64,000 nucleotides of DNA from Candidatus Eiseniibacteriota bacterium (GTDB lineage: Bacteria > Eisenbacteria > RBG-16-71-46 > CAIMUX01). Positions 1-7,949 of this stretch are shown one piece after another; position 1 is the stretch's first letter, and every line of letters begins with the position of its first letter. The position numbers and the translations under genes were made by a program. The notes under the pieces were generated by a model that saw nothing but the letters and a program-made list of their open reading frames with translations, had not been told where the DNA came from and did not search any database. The stretch covers positions 1-64,000 of the forward strand of contig JAKQSZ010000009.1 of the NCBI GenBank assembly GCA_029569475.1, in the 5' to 3' direction.

Positions 1-64
1 GCCGGCCGTAACGGTTGTACCGGTCCCCCACCCAGACCAGGCGGCGACCGCTCAAGGGATGAAA

Positions 65-291
65 CGGGTGGGTGATCAGGACAAGTTGCATCTCTGGAAC
101 TGAACCGCTTGTATTTTGAAGTGAGTTACAAGCGCCTGGAGTGCGGCCGGTTCAAGATCCCACAGACGCCACTCCCGGGGCAGCGACACCTCATCATGGA
201 AGCCACCGAGCTGGCGCTCATGCTCGAGGGGATCGATCTTCAGGGCGCACAACGAAGAAAGCGCTGGGAACCGAAGAAAACGTTTGTATAA
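65..291 (+). pseudogene. tnpB: Degraded IS66 accessory gene tnpB (C-terminal half)
   Basis: Bases 65-102 read RVGDQDKLHLWN and then stop. This resembles the RRGDRIKLLYWD segment of TnpB, the small accessory protein of IS66 elements. The reading continues in a different frame at 109-291 with LYFEVSYKRLECGRF and later ELALMLEGIDL, the conserved C-terminal TnpB pattern. The gene is therefore frameshifted and truncated at its 5' end. It ends 23 bp before tnpC, the usual order in IS66. The remnant is not expected to be functional. Confidence 0.6.
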
Positions 292-314
292 TCTTGTCGC
301 TCGTGCGATAAACA

Positions 315-1946
315 GTGGCGATGAGCACGTCGTCCCTTCCCACGCCCTCAGACCCCAGGCTCGAGCAGGTGCGCTCGTTGCTGCGCTCCCTCCTGCATGA
401 AGGACGCAGTGACGAGGCCATCGACCTGGCGCTGAGTCTGCTGGAGCAGCTCCAGGCCAACAACACCGAGTTGAGCCTGCAGCTGGCCAAGCTGCGGCGG
501 GAGCGGGTGGGCAAGCGCAGTGAGCGGATCGATCCGGCCCAGCTCTCCTTGATGTTGCAGCTCGCCCCCTTCGCCGCCGACGCCGAGGACCGTGCCGCCA
601 CGGAAGCGGAGGACGAGGCGCTGAGCCGGGAACAGGAGGCGGCGGAGGCTGAGGCGCCCGAAGCGGAGCGCCGGCGTCCGCGCCGCCGGCGTCCTTCCGG
701 CCACCTCCCACGAGAAGTCATCCGTCACGAGCTGTCCGAGGAGGAGCGTCGCTGCGCCACCTGCGGCGAGGTAATGGGTTCCATCGGGGAGGACGTGAGC
801 GAATTGGTGGAGCTGGTCCCGGCCCACTTCGTGGTCCAGGAGCATCATCGGGTCAAGTACGCCTGTGGTCGCTGCAAGGATGGGGTGCGGACCGCGCCCG
901 GCGTGGCCAAGCTGATCGACAAGGGTCTGCCGGGGCCGGGTCTGCTGGCGCACACGGCCATGAGCAAGTATCAGGACCACGCTCCGATCTCGCGGTTGGT
1001 CGACATCTACCGCCGGGGTGGGTTCGAGACCTCCGCTTCGACCCTGTGCAACTGGATCGAGGTGGTGGCCCGGGAGGTCCGGCCGGTGGTGGCGCGGATC
1101 GAAGAGAAGGCTCTGAACTCGTACCTGGTGCAGACCGACGCCAGCGGGCTGAAGGTGCTGGACCGGGATGATCCGGAGGGAATCCGCAAGGGGACCATGT
1201 GGTGCCTGGTGGGCGACGAGCGTTACTGCGTGTTCCGCTACGCTCGCGACGGGACCGGGGAAGAAGGTCCCTGGAAGTACTTGGCCGGCCGAGAGGGGTA
1301 CGTGCTGGCGGACGCCTCGAACATCTTCGACCGCCTCTTCAACGGTCAGGTGGCGCAGGCGGTAGAGGTGGGATGCTGGAGCCACGCCAGGAGGAAGCTG
1401 CACGAGCTGCTCGAAAGCGACGTCCGCGCGGCCTATCCCGTGAAGCCTATCGGCCAGCTCTACCGGATCGAAGGTCTTGCGGATACCCGCGGTTGTACGC
1501 CGGAGCAAAGGCTAGAGCTACGTCGGAGTCGTTCCCGTGGAATCGTGGAGCGCTATCATCGCTGGTTGCACCGGACGCTTGAGGTTGAGCCCCCCGAGAG
1601 CAATCTGGCCAAAGGCTGTGCCTACAGCATCCATCACTGGGGGGCGCTGACTCGCTTTCTCGAGGACGGACGGCTCCCCCTGGACAACAATCTCTGTGAG
1701 CTTCAAATCCGCAGCCTGGCTGTCGGAAGACGTAACTACCTGTTCGCGGGCTCGGATGCCGGGGGCGAATGGGCCGCCACCCTCTACAGCCTGCTCCGGA
1801 CCTGCGCACTGCAGGGGATCGATACCTACGCCTACTTCGTCGACCTTCTGCGCAAGCTCGCCTCCGGCTGGTCCCAGCTGCGGATCGACGAGTTGCTGCC
1901 CGACCTTTGGGCGGCCCAACATCCCGAGACCACTCCGGCCGCCTGA
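315..1946 (+). CDS. tnpC: IS66 family transposase TnpC
   Basis: DDE transposase of the IS66 family, 543 residues, close to full length. The N-terminal ~75 residues form a Leu-rich helical region. A charged, Arg/Glu-rich linker (about 95-130) follows, then a zinc-binding pair of CxxC motifs (C147/C150 and C184/C187) typical of the family. The catalytic core has D275 (QTDASG), D333 (LADAS) and E462 (PLDNNLCE), matching the DDE triad of IS66 transposases. The frame has no interruption, so the protein may be active although the partner gene tnpB is broken. The start is GTG 315, with ATG 321 as an alternative. IS66 TnpC normally works with TnpA and TnpB; whether it can move this element alone is unknown. 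Confidence 0.93.
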   Translation: MAMSTSSLPTPSDPRLEQVRSLLRSLLHEGRSDEAIDLALSLLEQLQANNTELSLQLAKLRRERVGKRSERIDPAQLSLMLQLAPFAADAEDRAATEAEDEALSREQEAAEAEAPEAERRRPRRRRPSGHLPREVIRHELSEEERRCATCGEVMGSIGEDVSELVELVPAHFVVQEHHRVKYACGRCKDGVRTAPGVAKLIDKGLPGPGLLAHTAMSKYQDHAPISRLVDIYRRGGFETSASTLCNWIEVVAREVRPVVARIEEKALNSYLVQTDASGLKVLDRDDPEGIRKGTMWCLVGDERYCVFRYARDGTGEEGPWKYLAGREGYVLADASNIFDRLFNGQVAQAVEVGCWSHARRKLHELLESDVRAAYPVKPIGQLYRIEGLADTRGCTPEQRLELRRSRSRGIVERYHRWLHRTLEVEPPESNLAKGCAYSIHHWGALTRFLEDGRLPLDNNLCELQIRSLAVGRRNYLFAGSDAGGEWAATLYSLLRTCALQGIDTYAYFVDLLRKLASGWSQLRIDELLPDLWAAQHPETTPAA

Positions 1947-1992
1947 CCCACTCCCCAACGCCACACCGCCCCTCTCCCGTGCAATCCCCGAT

Positions 1993-2011
1993 GGGATTAC
2001 CGGACGGTTAC
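1993..2011. repeat. Probable right terminal inverted repeat of the IS66 element
   Basis: Read on the minus strand from 2011 this is GTAACCGTCCGGTAATCCC. The first eight bases match GTAACGGT at position 8 in seven of eight positions, and CCGGT recurs in both ends with an offset. The match is too short to prove the boundary. Confidence 0.35.
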
Positions 2012-2188
2012 CTTGGGCCAGCATACGATCCCTCGTAGCTGGCGTGATTGACCCAGCGCCGGTGGTGATCCTGCCGAGGCTGTTTCCCGTGGGGTGAGGG
2101 CGGCCTGCATTCGTGCTCCTTTTTCCGGTACCATGGGACGTTCCGGAAGAGGCTTCCTATTCCAGCAAGCCATGATTTTCCAGCACTC

Positions 2189-3667
2189 ATGGGAGGCACG
2201 CGAGGCGTGGACGACGAGCGTCCCACGGTAGCCATCGTCGGCGGCGGGTGCGCCGGCGCCCTCACCGCCGTCGCATTGCTGCGCGCCGCACGACGTCCGA
2301 TCGACGTCGTGATCGTCGAGCCTCGCGCCAAGCTCGGAGAAGGCGTCGCGTACTCGACCGAGGACGAACGGCATGTGCTCAATGTCCCGGCGGGACGGCT
2401 TTCGGCCCGAAGCGACGATCCGGAGGGATTCCATCGCTGGGCGTCCAGGGAGTGGCCGGGCAGCACGCCCGAGGACTTCCACCCTCGTGGCGCCTACGGC
2501 CGTTACCTGCGGAGCGAACTCGCCGCGGCGCTGGAGTATGCGCGAGACCTCACCGGCTCGACGCTCTCCCACACGGCCGGGCGGGTGCGCCGCATCGACC
2601 TTCATGACTCCGGCCGCGCACGGGTCGGGGGGAGCGGCTCGCGGCGGCAGCTTCTGTCGCTGGAAGATGGATCTGCGTTCAACGCCTCGGCCGTCGTGCT
2701 CGCGATCGGTCCGCCCCCGCCCTCGGCGCCCGCTGAGCTGCCGGTGGTGGAAGGGATCTTTGTCACGCCCTGGCAGCCGGGCGCGCTGGCGCCGCTCGAC
2801 GGCGGCACCGTGCTGTTGGTGGGCAACGGGCTGACCGCCGTCGATGCCGCCCTCACCATCGGCGACGAGGCGCCGGCGACGAAGATCGTGGCGATCTCGC
2901 GCACGGGATGGGAGCCTCGCGCCCATCTCGAGCCGGCGCTGGCGGCGCGGGAAGCCGGCGTGAGCCCGGTCGTGGCCCCGCCCGATGTGCCGGATGGGCC
3001 GATTGCGCTCGATCAGCTCGAGGCGGCGATCCGCGGGCACATCCGCGCCAGCCAATCGGCCGGTTACGACTGGCGGGCCGCCTTCGACGGGCTGCGCCCG
3101 ATCGTCCCGGCGCTCTGGCGGCGGCTGACGGTGGAGGACCAGCGTCGATTCCTTCGGGACCTCGCGCGCGAGTGGGACGTGCATCGCCATCGCATGGCGC
3201 CGCGGGTGGCGGCGCGACTGCGGGCGCTGCGTGCCGCCGGTCGATTCGAACAGCGCGTCGCGGGCATTGGCGGCGTCGAGCGGCATCGCGATGGCCTCGC
3301 GGTCACCCTCCGCGGACACGCGGCGGGCAACACCGGCACTTCCACCGTTCGCATGCGGTCATCGACGCTCCGAGAGGGGCAGCTCGTCGTCCAGCGCATC
3401 ATCAACTGCACCGGACCGGGGATGCGAATCACAGCCTGGAACGATCCCCTGGTCCGCCAGCTGCTTGACGAGGGGCGAGCGGCGCCCGATGCGCTCGAGA
3501 TGGGACTGCGCGCGAACGACGACGGCGCGATCGTGTCGGGGGAAGGAGTTGCCGATCCATCGCTGTTCGTGCTGGGATCGCTGCGTCGCGGCGAGCTGTG
3601 GGAAAGCACCGCGGTCGCGGAAATCCGCGCGCAAGCCGAGCGGATTGCCCAGCGGCTCGCGGGCTAA
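2189..3667 (+). CDS. FAD/NAD(P)-binding oxidoreductase (NAD_binding_9 type)
   Basis: Predicted flavoprotein of 492 residues. An N-terminal Rossmann motif (VAIVGGGCAGALTA, about residues 14-27) binds FAD. It is followed by the family block GEGVAYST...HVLNVPAGRL, typical of the FAD-NAD(P)-binding proteins related to YdhS. A second dinucleotide-binding motif lies near the middle (VLLVGNGLTAVDAAL). The C-terminal part has the conserved INCTGPG and a late SLFVLGSLRRGELWESTA block. The substrate is not predictable. The start is uncertain: ATG 2189 has no clear ribosome binding site, and GTG 2207 (residue 7) lies behind GGGAGG. It is the only plus-strand gene between the IS and the prs run, and it ends seven bases before convergent prs. 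Confidence 0.8.
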   Translation: MGGTRGVDDERPTVAIVGGGCAGALTAVALLRAARRPIDVVIVEPRAKLGEGVAYSTEDERHVLNVPAGRLSARSDDPEGFHRWASREWPGSTPEDFHPRGAYGRYLRSELAAALEYARDLTGSTLSHTAGRVRRIDLHDSGRARVGGSGSRRQLLSLEDGSAFNASAVVLAIGPPPPSAPAELPVVEGIFVTPWQPGALAPLDGGTVLLVGNGLTAVDAALTIGDEAPATKIVAISRTGWEPRAHLEPALAAREAGVSPVVAPPDVPDGPIALDQLEAAIRGHIRASQSAGYDWRAAFDGLRPIVPALWRRLTVEDQRRFLRDLAREWDVHRHRMAPRVAARLRALRAAGRFEQRVAGIGGVERHRDGLAVTLRGHAAGNTGTSTVRMRSSTLREGQLVVQRIINCTGPGMRITAWNDPLVRQLLDEGRAAPDALEMGLRANDDGAIVSGEGVADPSLFVLGSLRRGELWESTAVAEIRAQAERIAQRLAG

Positions 3668-3674
3668 CGGCTCG

Positions 3675-4634
3675 TCAGAAGCGCTCCATCAGGTCTCCCA
3701 GAGAGCTCCCTTCATGGATCCGCTGGATGACCCGAGCCAGCAACTTCGCGATCGAGCAGACCCGGATCTTGGGGTGGGCCCGCTCCGGCGTGAGCGCGAT
3801 GCTGTCGGTGATGAGCAGCTCGCGGATCTCCGGCCGCTCGAGCCGCTGGAGAGCGGTGGGCGTGAGCACGCCGTGGGTGATGGCCAGGTAGATCTCGGGC
3901 CGCGCGCCGGCTTCGGTCAGGGCTTCGAGCTGTTCGAGGACGCTCCCGCCGGCGATGATGTCGTCGATCACGATCGGCACCCGGTCGCGGATGTCGCCGA
4001 CCACGTGGGTCGTGATGGCGCGGCTGAAGGAGGTGCGACGCTTGTGCATGAGCACGAGCGGGATCCCAAGGGCGTTGGCGTACTGGCCGGCGAGCTTGAC
4101 CCGTCCGGCATCGGGCGCCACCACCACGGCGTCCCCGAGCGGGACCTTCTCCCGCACCCCTTGGCAGAGGACGGAAACCGCCGAGAGCGGATCGACCGGG
4201 ATGTTGAAGAAGCCCTGGATGGCGGCGGCATGGACGTCGACGAAGACGACCCGGCTGGTCCCGAGCGCCTCGAGCATGGTCGCGACCACCTTGGCGCTGA
4301 TCGATTCCCTTCCGCGCGCCATGCGCTCCTGGCGGGCGTACGGAAAGTAGGGAACGACGGCGGTGATGCTGTGGACGGAGGCCCGCCGGAACGCGTCGAC
4401 GTAGAAGAGCAACTCGACGAGGTGCTCATTCACCGGCGCCGAGCAGGGCTGGATGATGACCACGTCGTCGCCGCGGACCGAATCGTCCAGCATGACGTGC
4501 GTTTCCGTGTCCGGGAGCCGGGTCGTGGTGCAGCCCCCGAGATGAGTCTCCAGTTCCCGTGCCACCCTTTCGGCCAGAGGCCGGTTCGACGATCCGCTGA
4601 ACAACCGCAGCGGGTGGGTGGTCTTGGACGGCAT
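3675..4634 (-). CDS. prs: Ribose-phosphate pyrophosphokinase (PRPP synthetase)
   Basis: Makes PRPP from ribose-5-phosphate and ATP, feeding nucleotide, histidine and tryptophan synthesis in the cytoplasm. The N-terminus (LRLFSGSSNRPLAERVA) and the blocks LPDTETHV, DVVIIQP, YFPYARQER and FVDVHA follow the family order; length (319 residues) is normal. The PRPP-binding loop reads DDIIAGGSVL, where the usual pattern is DDMIDTAGTL. The fold is clear, but the loop is unusual. The start at ATG 4634 is chosen because homology begins there and GAGG lies upstream. An upstream GTG at 4757 would overlap the stop of the preceding gene but adds 41 low-complexity residues without a ribosome binding site. 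It is last in a minus-strand run after the Nfu-N protein. Confidence 0.88.
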   Translation of the reverse strand: MPSKTTHPLRLFSGSSNRPLAERVARELETHLGGCTTTRLPDTETHVMLDDSVRGDDVVIIQPCSAPVNEHLVELLFYVDAFRRASVHSITAVVPYFPYARQERMARGRESISAKVVATMLEALGTSRVVFVDVHAAAIQGFFNIPVDPLSAVSVLCQGVREKVPLGDAVVVAPDAGRVKLAGQYANALGIPLVLMHKRRTSFSRAITTHVVGDIRDRVPIVIDDIIAGGSVLEQLEALTEAGARPEIYLAITHGVLTPTALQRLERPEIRELLITDSIALTPERAHPKIRVCSIAKLLARVIQRIHEGSSLGDLMERF

Positions 4635-4753
4635 GGGCCGCGTGCCCTCGCATCCTTCGCCGCCGGCGGCCGGGCGCCCGTGCTCCGCGTGGCCGCGTTC
4701 CGGCCGGCCGCCACCGGCGGTTTCGGGCTCGGGATCCTTGCCGGTGGGCGTGG

Positions 4754-5038
4754 TCACTGTCCGGCCGACAGGTGTTGCTGGAGGACTTCCGTGACGGCCG
4801 GAACCAGTTCCTCCCAGGCGGCCCCCGGTTCCTTGGTCACCGTCATGAAATCGGCCATGAAGAAGAGGCTCTGCACGCCCGCGACGTTGAAGACCGCCGT
4901 CGCCAACGGATCGTCGAGCGCCTCGAAGCGCGTCGTGTAGGAGCGCCCGGTGCCCCCGGCCAGGCTGCGGCCGAGGAGGAACTTCATCGCGTTGGGGTTC
5001 GGGGTCGCGGAGACCTGGATTTTCGGCAAAGAGCTCAT
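4754..5038 (-). CDS. Nfu/NifU N-terminal domain protein
   Basis: Small protein of 94 residues made of one Nfu N-terminal (PF08712-like) domain. The signature VSATPNPNAMKFLLGR is near the start and VFNVAGVQSLFFMADFMTVTKE in the middle. In full Nfu proteins this domain precedes a CxxC iron-sulfur scaffold domain. Here there is no cysteine pair, so this is the stand-alone N domain, whose precise job is not settled. The start ATG 5038 has GAAGGAGAGAGG directly upstream. It sits between the ACT-domain gene and prs on the same strand, with no evident functional link. Confidence 0.8.
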   Translation of the reverse strand: MSSLPKIQVSATPNPNAMKFLLGRSLAGGTGRSYTTRFEALDDPLATAVFNVAGVQSLFFMADFMTVTKEPGAAWEELVPAVTEVLQQHLSAGQ

Positions 5039-5155
5039 CCTCTCTCCTTCGTGGGTGGTTCGCCGGGATTCTAACGGGTATGGACCCGCCGAACCATCAC
5101 AACCCGACTGCCTTTGGCGCGCGTGCCGGCGCGCGACCACGGGGCGGGATGCCGC

Positions 5156-5635
5156 TCAGCCTACGTCAAAGCGGCGGCGCAGAGACGCCAGGGCCGGCTC
5201 GAGCATGCTCTCGTCGAAGACCGAGGTAACGCTGGAGATGGAGGTCGAGATGGCCAGGATGTTGACCCCGGCGTCGGAGAACGCGCGGAAGACCTTTCCC
5301 GCCACGCTGGGTATCTCCCGGAAGTGCGGGCCGAAGACGGAGACCGCCGTCAGATTCTCCGTGGTGGTGATCCTTGCCGGGCGGACCCTCTCACGCACCG
5401 AGTCCACCGCGGCGAGGGCGTCGTCCACGCGATCCTTCACCACGCAGACCACGATGTTGTCGCCGCCGCTCGTGTCGGGGCAGCAGGAGATGAACTCGAT
5501 GTTGATTTCGGCGTTTCCGACGGCCTCCATCACGACGCCGGCCATGCCGGGGCCGGCCGGGGTGCCGAGGACCGAGATCATCCCGAGGTTGCGGCTGACC
5601 AGGATCCCGCCGACTTTCAACTTGCGTTCGGACAC
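5156..5635 (-). CDS. Tandem ACT-domain regulatory protein (aspartokinase-like)
   Basis: A 159-residue protein of two ACT domains and nothing else. The first carries LGMISVLGTPAGPGMAG (about 17-33) and the second TENLTAVSVFGPHFREIPSVAG (about 92-113). Both resemble the regulatory C-terminus of aspartate kinase, where ACT pairs bind amino acids such as lysine or threonine. The kinase domain is absent and no kinase is nearby. It may therefore be a free-standing amino-acid sensor, possibly acting on another enzyme; this is inference. The next gene downstream is the Nfu-N protein; upstream, after 19 bp, is the histidine kinase. Confidence 0.75.
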   Translation of the reverse strand: MSERKLKVGGILVSRNLGMISVLGTPAGPGMAGVVMEAVGNAEINIEFISCCPDTSGGDNIVVCVVKDRVDDALAAVDSVRERVRPARITTTENLTAVSVFGPHFREIPSVAGKVFRAFSDAGVNILAISTSISSVTSVFDESMLEPALASLRRRFDVG

Positions 5636-5654
5636 CGATGCTCCTCCTCGATCC

Positions 5655-6848
5655 TCATTCCGCGGGTAGGAAGACGTCGAATCGTGTGCCTTCGTTCACT
5701 CGGCTCTCTACCCGGATTCTCCCGCCATACTTCTGGACCAGCTTGAGCACGAGGGCCAGTCCCAGGCCGGTGCCGTGGCGCGTCGCCTCCTTGGCGTTGG
5801 GCGCGCGGAAGTATTCCTGGAAGAGGTTCGGCATCGACTCGGCCGGGATCCCGATTCCCGTATCCTGCACGTGGAACTCGTAGCCTCCGCCGGCCTCCTC
5901 CAGCGCGGCCGTCACGCGGCCTCCCTCAGGGGTGTATTTCACCGCATTGCTGAGCAGGTTTCCCATGATGTTCTCGATGTCGCCGCGCGCGGCGGTCCGC
6001 ACCATGGGACCGGGAGCGCGGGTGGCATCCAGGCGTAGATGGCGTGCGTCGCTCTCCGGCCGGATCGCCTCGACCTGGGCATCAAAGATCTCGGCCAGGG
6101 AGACCGGGCCCTGCTCGCGGGAGACGTTCATCGAGTGGACCTCCGCCGCCAGGAGCAGAAGGTCGGAGACGAGCTGGAGCTGGTGCTCGGTGCGGGATCG
6201 GATCTTCAGCAGGAGGTCGCGCTGCTTCTCCGAGATCTCTCCGGCGTAACCGTCCAGCAGCACATGGAGGAGCTGCTCGATCGTCGCCATGGGCGAGCGA
6301 AGGTCGTGGGTGGTGGCCAGGATGAAGCGGCGCTTGTCTTCGTTGGCCGCCTCGACCTGCCGGTGGAAGAGAAAGTTCTCCACGCCGATCCCCACCAGCA
6401 CTGCCATGAGCCGCAGGAAGTGCAGTTCCCGGCTTCGCAACGGGCGGTTCTGGCTGGGGGTGAACCAGAAGCTGCCGACCTCGCGGTTGTGCACGCGGAT
6501 CGGGAGACGCTGCGTGTTCTCCCCCTCGCAGGATCCGGCCTCAGCCCGGACCCCGGACTCGGCGGCCGCTCCGAAATCCGGGTCAAGATGGATTCTGACC
6601 CCGGAGAGGTCGAGCAGGTCGACGGTGTGCTCGCCCATGCGCGCGAGGGTGACCTCGATCTGGGAGGTGAGCAGGATCCGGTGGACGGTTTCCTCGGCCA
6701 GCGCGAGACTCCCCACCAGGCGTTCTTCTTCCTGCTGCAGATCCAGCCTGACCTTGCGGGACCAACGCCGGAGATTTCGGTAGCGAACGGCCAGGACGAT
6801 GGCTGCCGCCAGCAGAACGATCGGCGGAGCGAGCTGCCACCACGTCAT
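5655..6848 (-). CDS. Membrane-anchored sensor histidine kinase
   Basis: A 397-residue two-component kinase. One N-terminal transmembrane helix (about 6-24) is followed by a coiled stretch and a GAF-like sensor region (about 50-165). The dimerization/phosphoacceptor box is ATTHDLRSPMATIEQL with H181. The ATPase domain shows the N box (NLLSNAVKYTPEGG), G1 (DTGIGIP) and G2 (GTGLGLAL). There is no periplasmic sensor loop, so the signal is probably cytoplasmic or from the membrane. The likely partner is the response regulator encoded just upstream on the same strand; a strong hairpin separates the two genes. Start ATG 6848 has only a weak ribosome binding site. Confidence 0.9.
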   Translation of the reverse strand: MTWWQLAPPIVLLAAAIVLAVRYRNLRRWSRKVRLDLQQEEERLVGSLALAEETVHRILLTSQIEVTLARMGEHTVDLLDLSGVRIHLDPDFGAAAESGVRAEAGSCEGENTQRLPIRVHNREVGSFWFTPSQNRPLRSRELHFLRLMAVLVGIGVENFLFHRQVEAANEDKRRFILATTHDLRSPMATIEQLLHVLLDGYAGEISEKQRDLLLKIRSRTEHQLQLVSDLLLLAAEVHSMNVSREQGPVSLAEIFDAQVEAIRPESDARHLRLDATRAPGPMVRTAARGDIENIMGNLLSNAVKYTPEGGRVTAALEEAGGGYEFHVQDTGIGIPAESMPNLFQEYFRAPNAKEATRHGTGLGLALVLKLVQKYGGRIRVESRVNEGTRFDVFLPAE

Positions 6849-6905
6849 CAGCGACCGCGCCCCATCACGCGCGCCTCGGGCACGAAGAGGGTGTCGACTT
6901 GAACC

Positions 6906-6933
6906 CGGCCTCGGTCGTCACGGACCGAGGCCG
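6906..6933 (-). terminator. Strong hairpin between response regulator and kinase genes
   Basis: A perfect 11-bp inverted repeat (CGGCCTCGGTC and GACCGAGGCCG) with a six-base loop. It lies in the 211-bp gap after the response regulator stop. There is no T tract, so it may attenuate transcription or stabilise an mRNA end rather than act as a full terminator. A second GGCCGG-rich inverted repeat follows at about 6975-7012. Confidence 0.4.
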
Positions 6934-7059
6934 CGCGGCTTCGGTCGGGAAGTTCCTGCCCCGTCCGCGGCCTCAGACCGGCCGGCCAGGGGATGTCCTT
7001 CCCGGCCGGCGGTGGGCCCCGGCGCGGTCGGGATCGCTGCCGGGCCACGGGCGTGGACC

Positions 7060-7470
7060 TTAGGATGCGCCGCGGGCCAGCAGGGTCCGGACCTTTTCCA
7101 GAAGGGCCCGTGGCTGGACCGGCTTCTCCACGAAGTCATCCACCGGCAGGTAGTCCCCGTCCGTGGACAGGTCGAACTTCATCCCGGTCCGCTGGCCGAT
7201 GGCCGTCAGCATGATGATCGGGATCCGGCTGAATGCCTCGAGGCCGGGCTCGGGCTTGCGGATCTTGTAGGCCACCTGGAACCCCTCGGTCATGTCGTCC
7301 ATCATGACGTCGAGGACCATCAGGTCCGGCTTCTCCCGGGGAAGAAGTTCGAGGGCGCGGGTTCCGCTCAGCGCATGCACGCACTCATAGCCGTTCTCTT
7401 CCAACACCATGCGCATCGCCTCGACCAGATCCGGATCGTCATCCACCAAGAGGATCTTGGCCTTGCTCAT
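7060..7470 (-). CDS. Single-domain response regulator
   Basis: A CheY-like receiver of 136 residues without an output domain. Acidic pocket residues are in LLVDDDPD (about 8-15), the phosphoacceptor is D54 (MVLDVMM), the switch threonine is in IIMLTA, and the conserved lysine is in FVEKPVQP. It is the first gene of the minus-strand run and probably receives phosphate from the kinase encoded next. With no DNA-binding domain it must act by protein contact or through a phosphorelay. The start ATG 7470 is preceded by AGGAGG. The divergent region upstream (7471-7949) should hold its promoter. Confidence 0.9.
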   Translation of the reverse strand: MSKAKILLVDDDPDLVEAMRMVLEENGYECVHALSGTRALELLPREKPDLMVLDVMMDDMTEGFQVAYKIRKPEPGLEAFSRIPIIMLTAIGQRTGMKFDLSTDGDYLPVDDFVEKPVQPRALLEKVRTLLARGAS

Positions 7471-7949
7471 TCATCGTCCTCCTAGGTCTCCCCGCGGGGC
7501 AGACCCCTTCAAGTCCGGGGTGGCCCGGTCCCGGTGGCGCGAGCGCTCGAAGCCGCCGCTCCCGGTGGGTGTGGTGCCGGCCAAGGCGTTTCTACTCTAT
7601 CGGAAGCGGTCCGTGGGAACAATACGAGTAATCGCAGCACAAGATGCCGCGGCATCTCGACACCGGAATCTCAACCCTGGTATCTCAACCCTGGTATCTC
7701 GGCCCCGGCATCTCGACACCCCAGGCGGCCGAGACGGCCATTGCGACGAGGTCGCCTGCCGCTCTCGTGGTGAGGGCGCGGTCCCGAAGCTCTCGGCCTG
7801 CCCGTCTCACGGGGTCCCCTGCCACCGCCGCCGTTGCCGGCGCAGTCTCCGCTGGGCCGGGATGGGGGCCATGGCGTTTGGATCACGAAGCGGCTGCCTC
7901 TGCTATGCTGCACCGGCGAATGGGACGCCCGATCGAAAAGGAGGAAGGC
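7471..7949. other. Divergent intergenic region without a supported gene
   Basis: About 480 bp between the minus-strand response regulator and the plus-strand coiled-coil gene. It contains a 14-bp tandem repeat (7655-7722) and presumably both promoters, but no convincing -35/-10 pair was found. An open frame from 7644 runs into the downstream gene, but its first 102 codons are repeat-derived and have no ribosome binding site. Confidence 0.6.
7655..7722. repeat. 14-bp tandem repeat, about five copies
   Basis: Units at 7655, 7669, 7683, 7697 and 7711. Units two and three are identical (TCTCAACCCTGGTA); the others differ at a few positions and the last is cut to 12 bp. Non-coding. Confidence 0.85.

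Larger units (their letters stand above)
8..2011 (+). mobile_element. IS66-family insertion sequence, left part degraded
   Basis: An intact IS66 transposase gene (tnpC) lies behind a broken tnpB remnant. The right end after tnpC, read inward on the minus strand from 2011, begins GTAACCGTCCGG, which fits IS66 ends (they typically begin GTAA). A GTAACGGT at position 8 could be the left terminus. If so, the element is far shorter than a complete three-gene IS66 (about 2.5 kb) and has lost tnpA and most of tnpB. No 8-bp target duplication is visible, but only seven bases precede position 8, so the left boundary is uncertain. Confidence 0.6.

Noticed and set aside
3231..4940. 569-codon plus-strand frame across the prs gene
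   Set aside because: Antisense shadow of prs and the Nfu-N gene.
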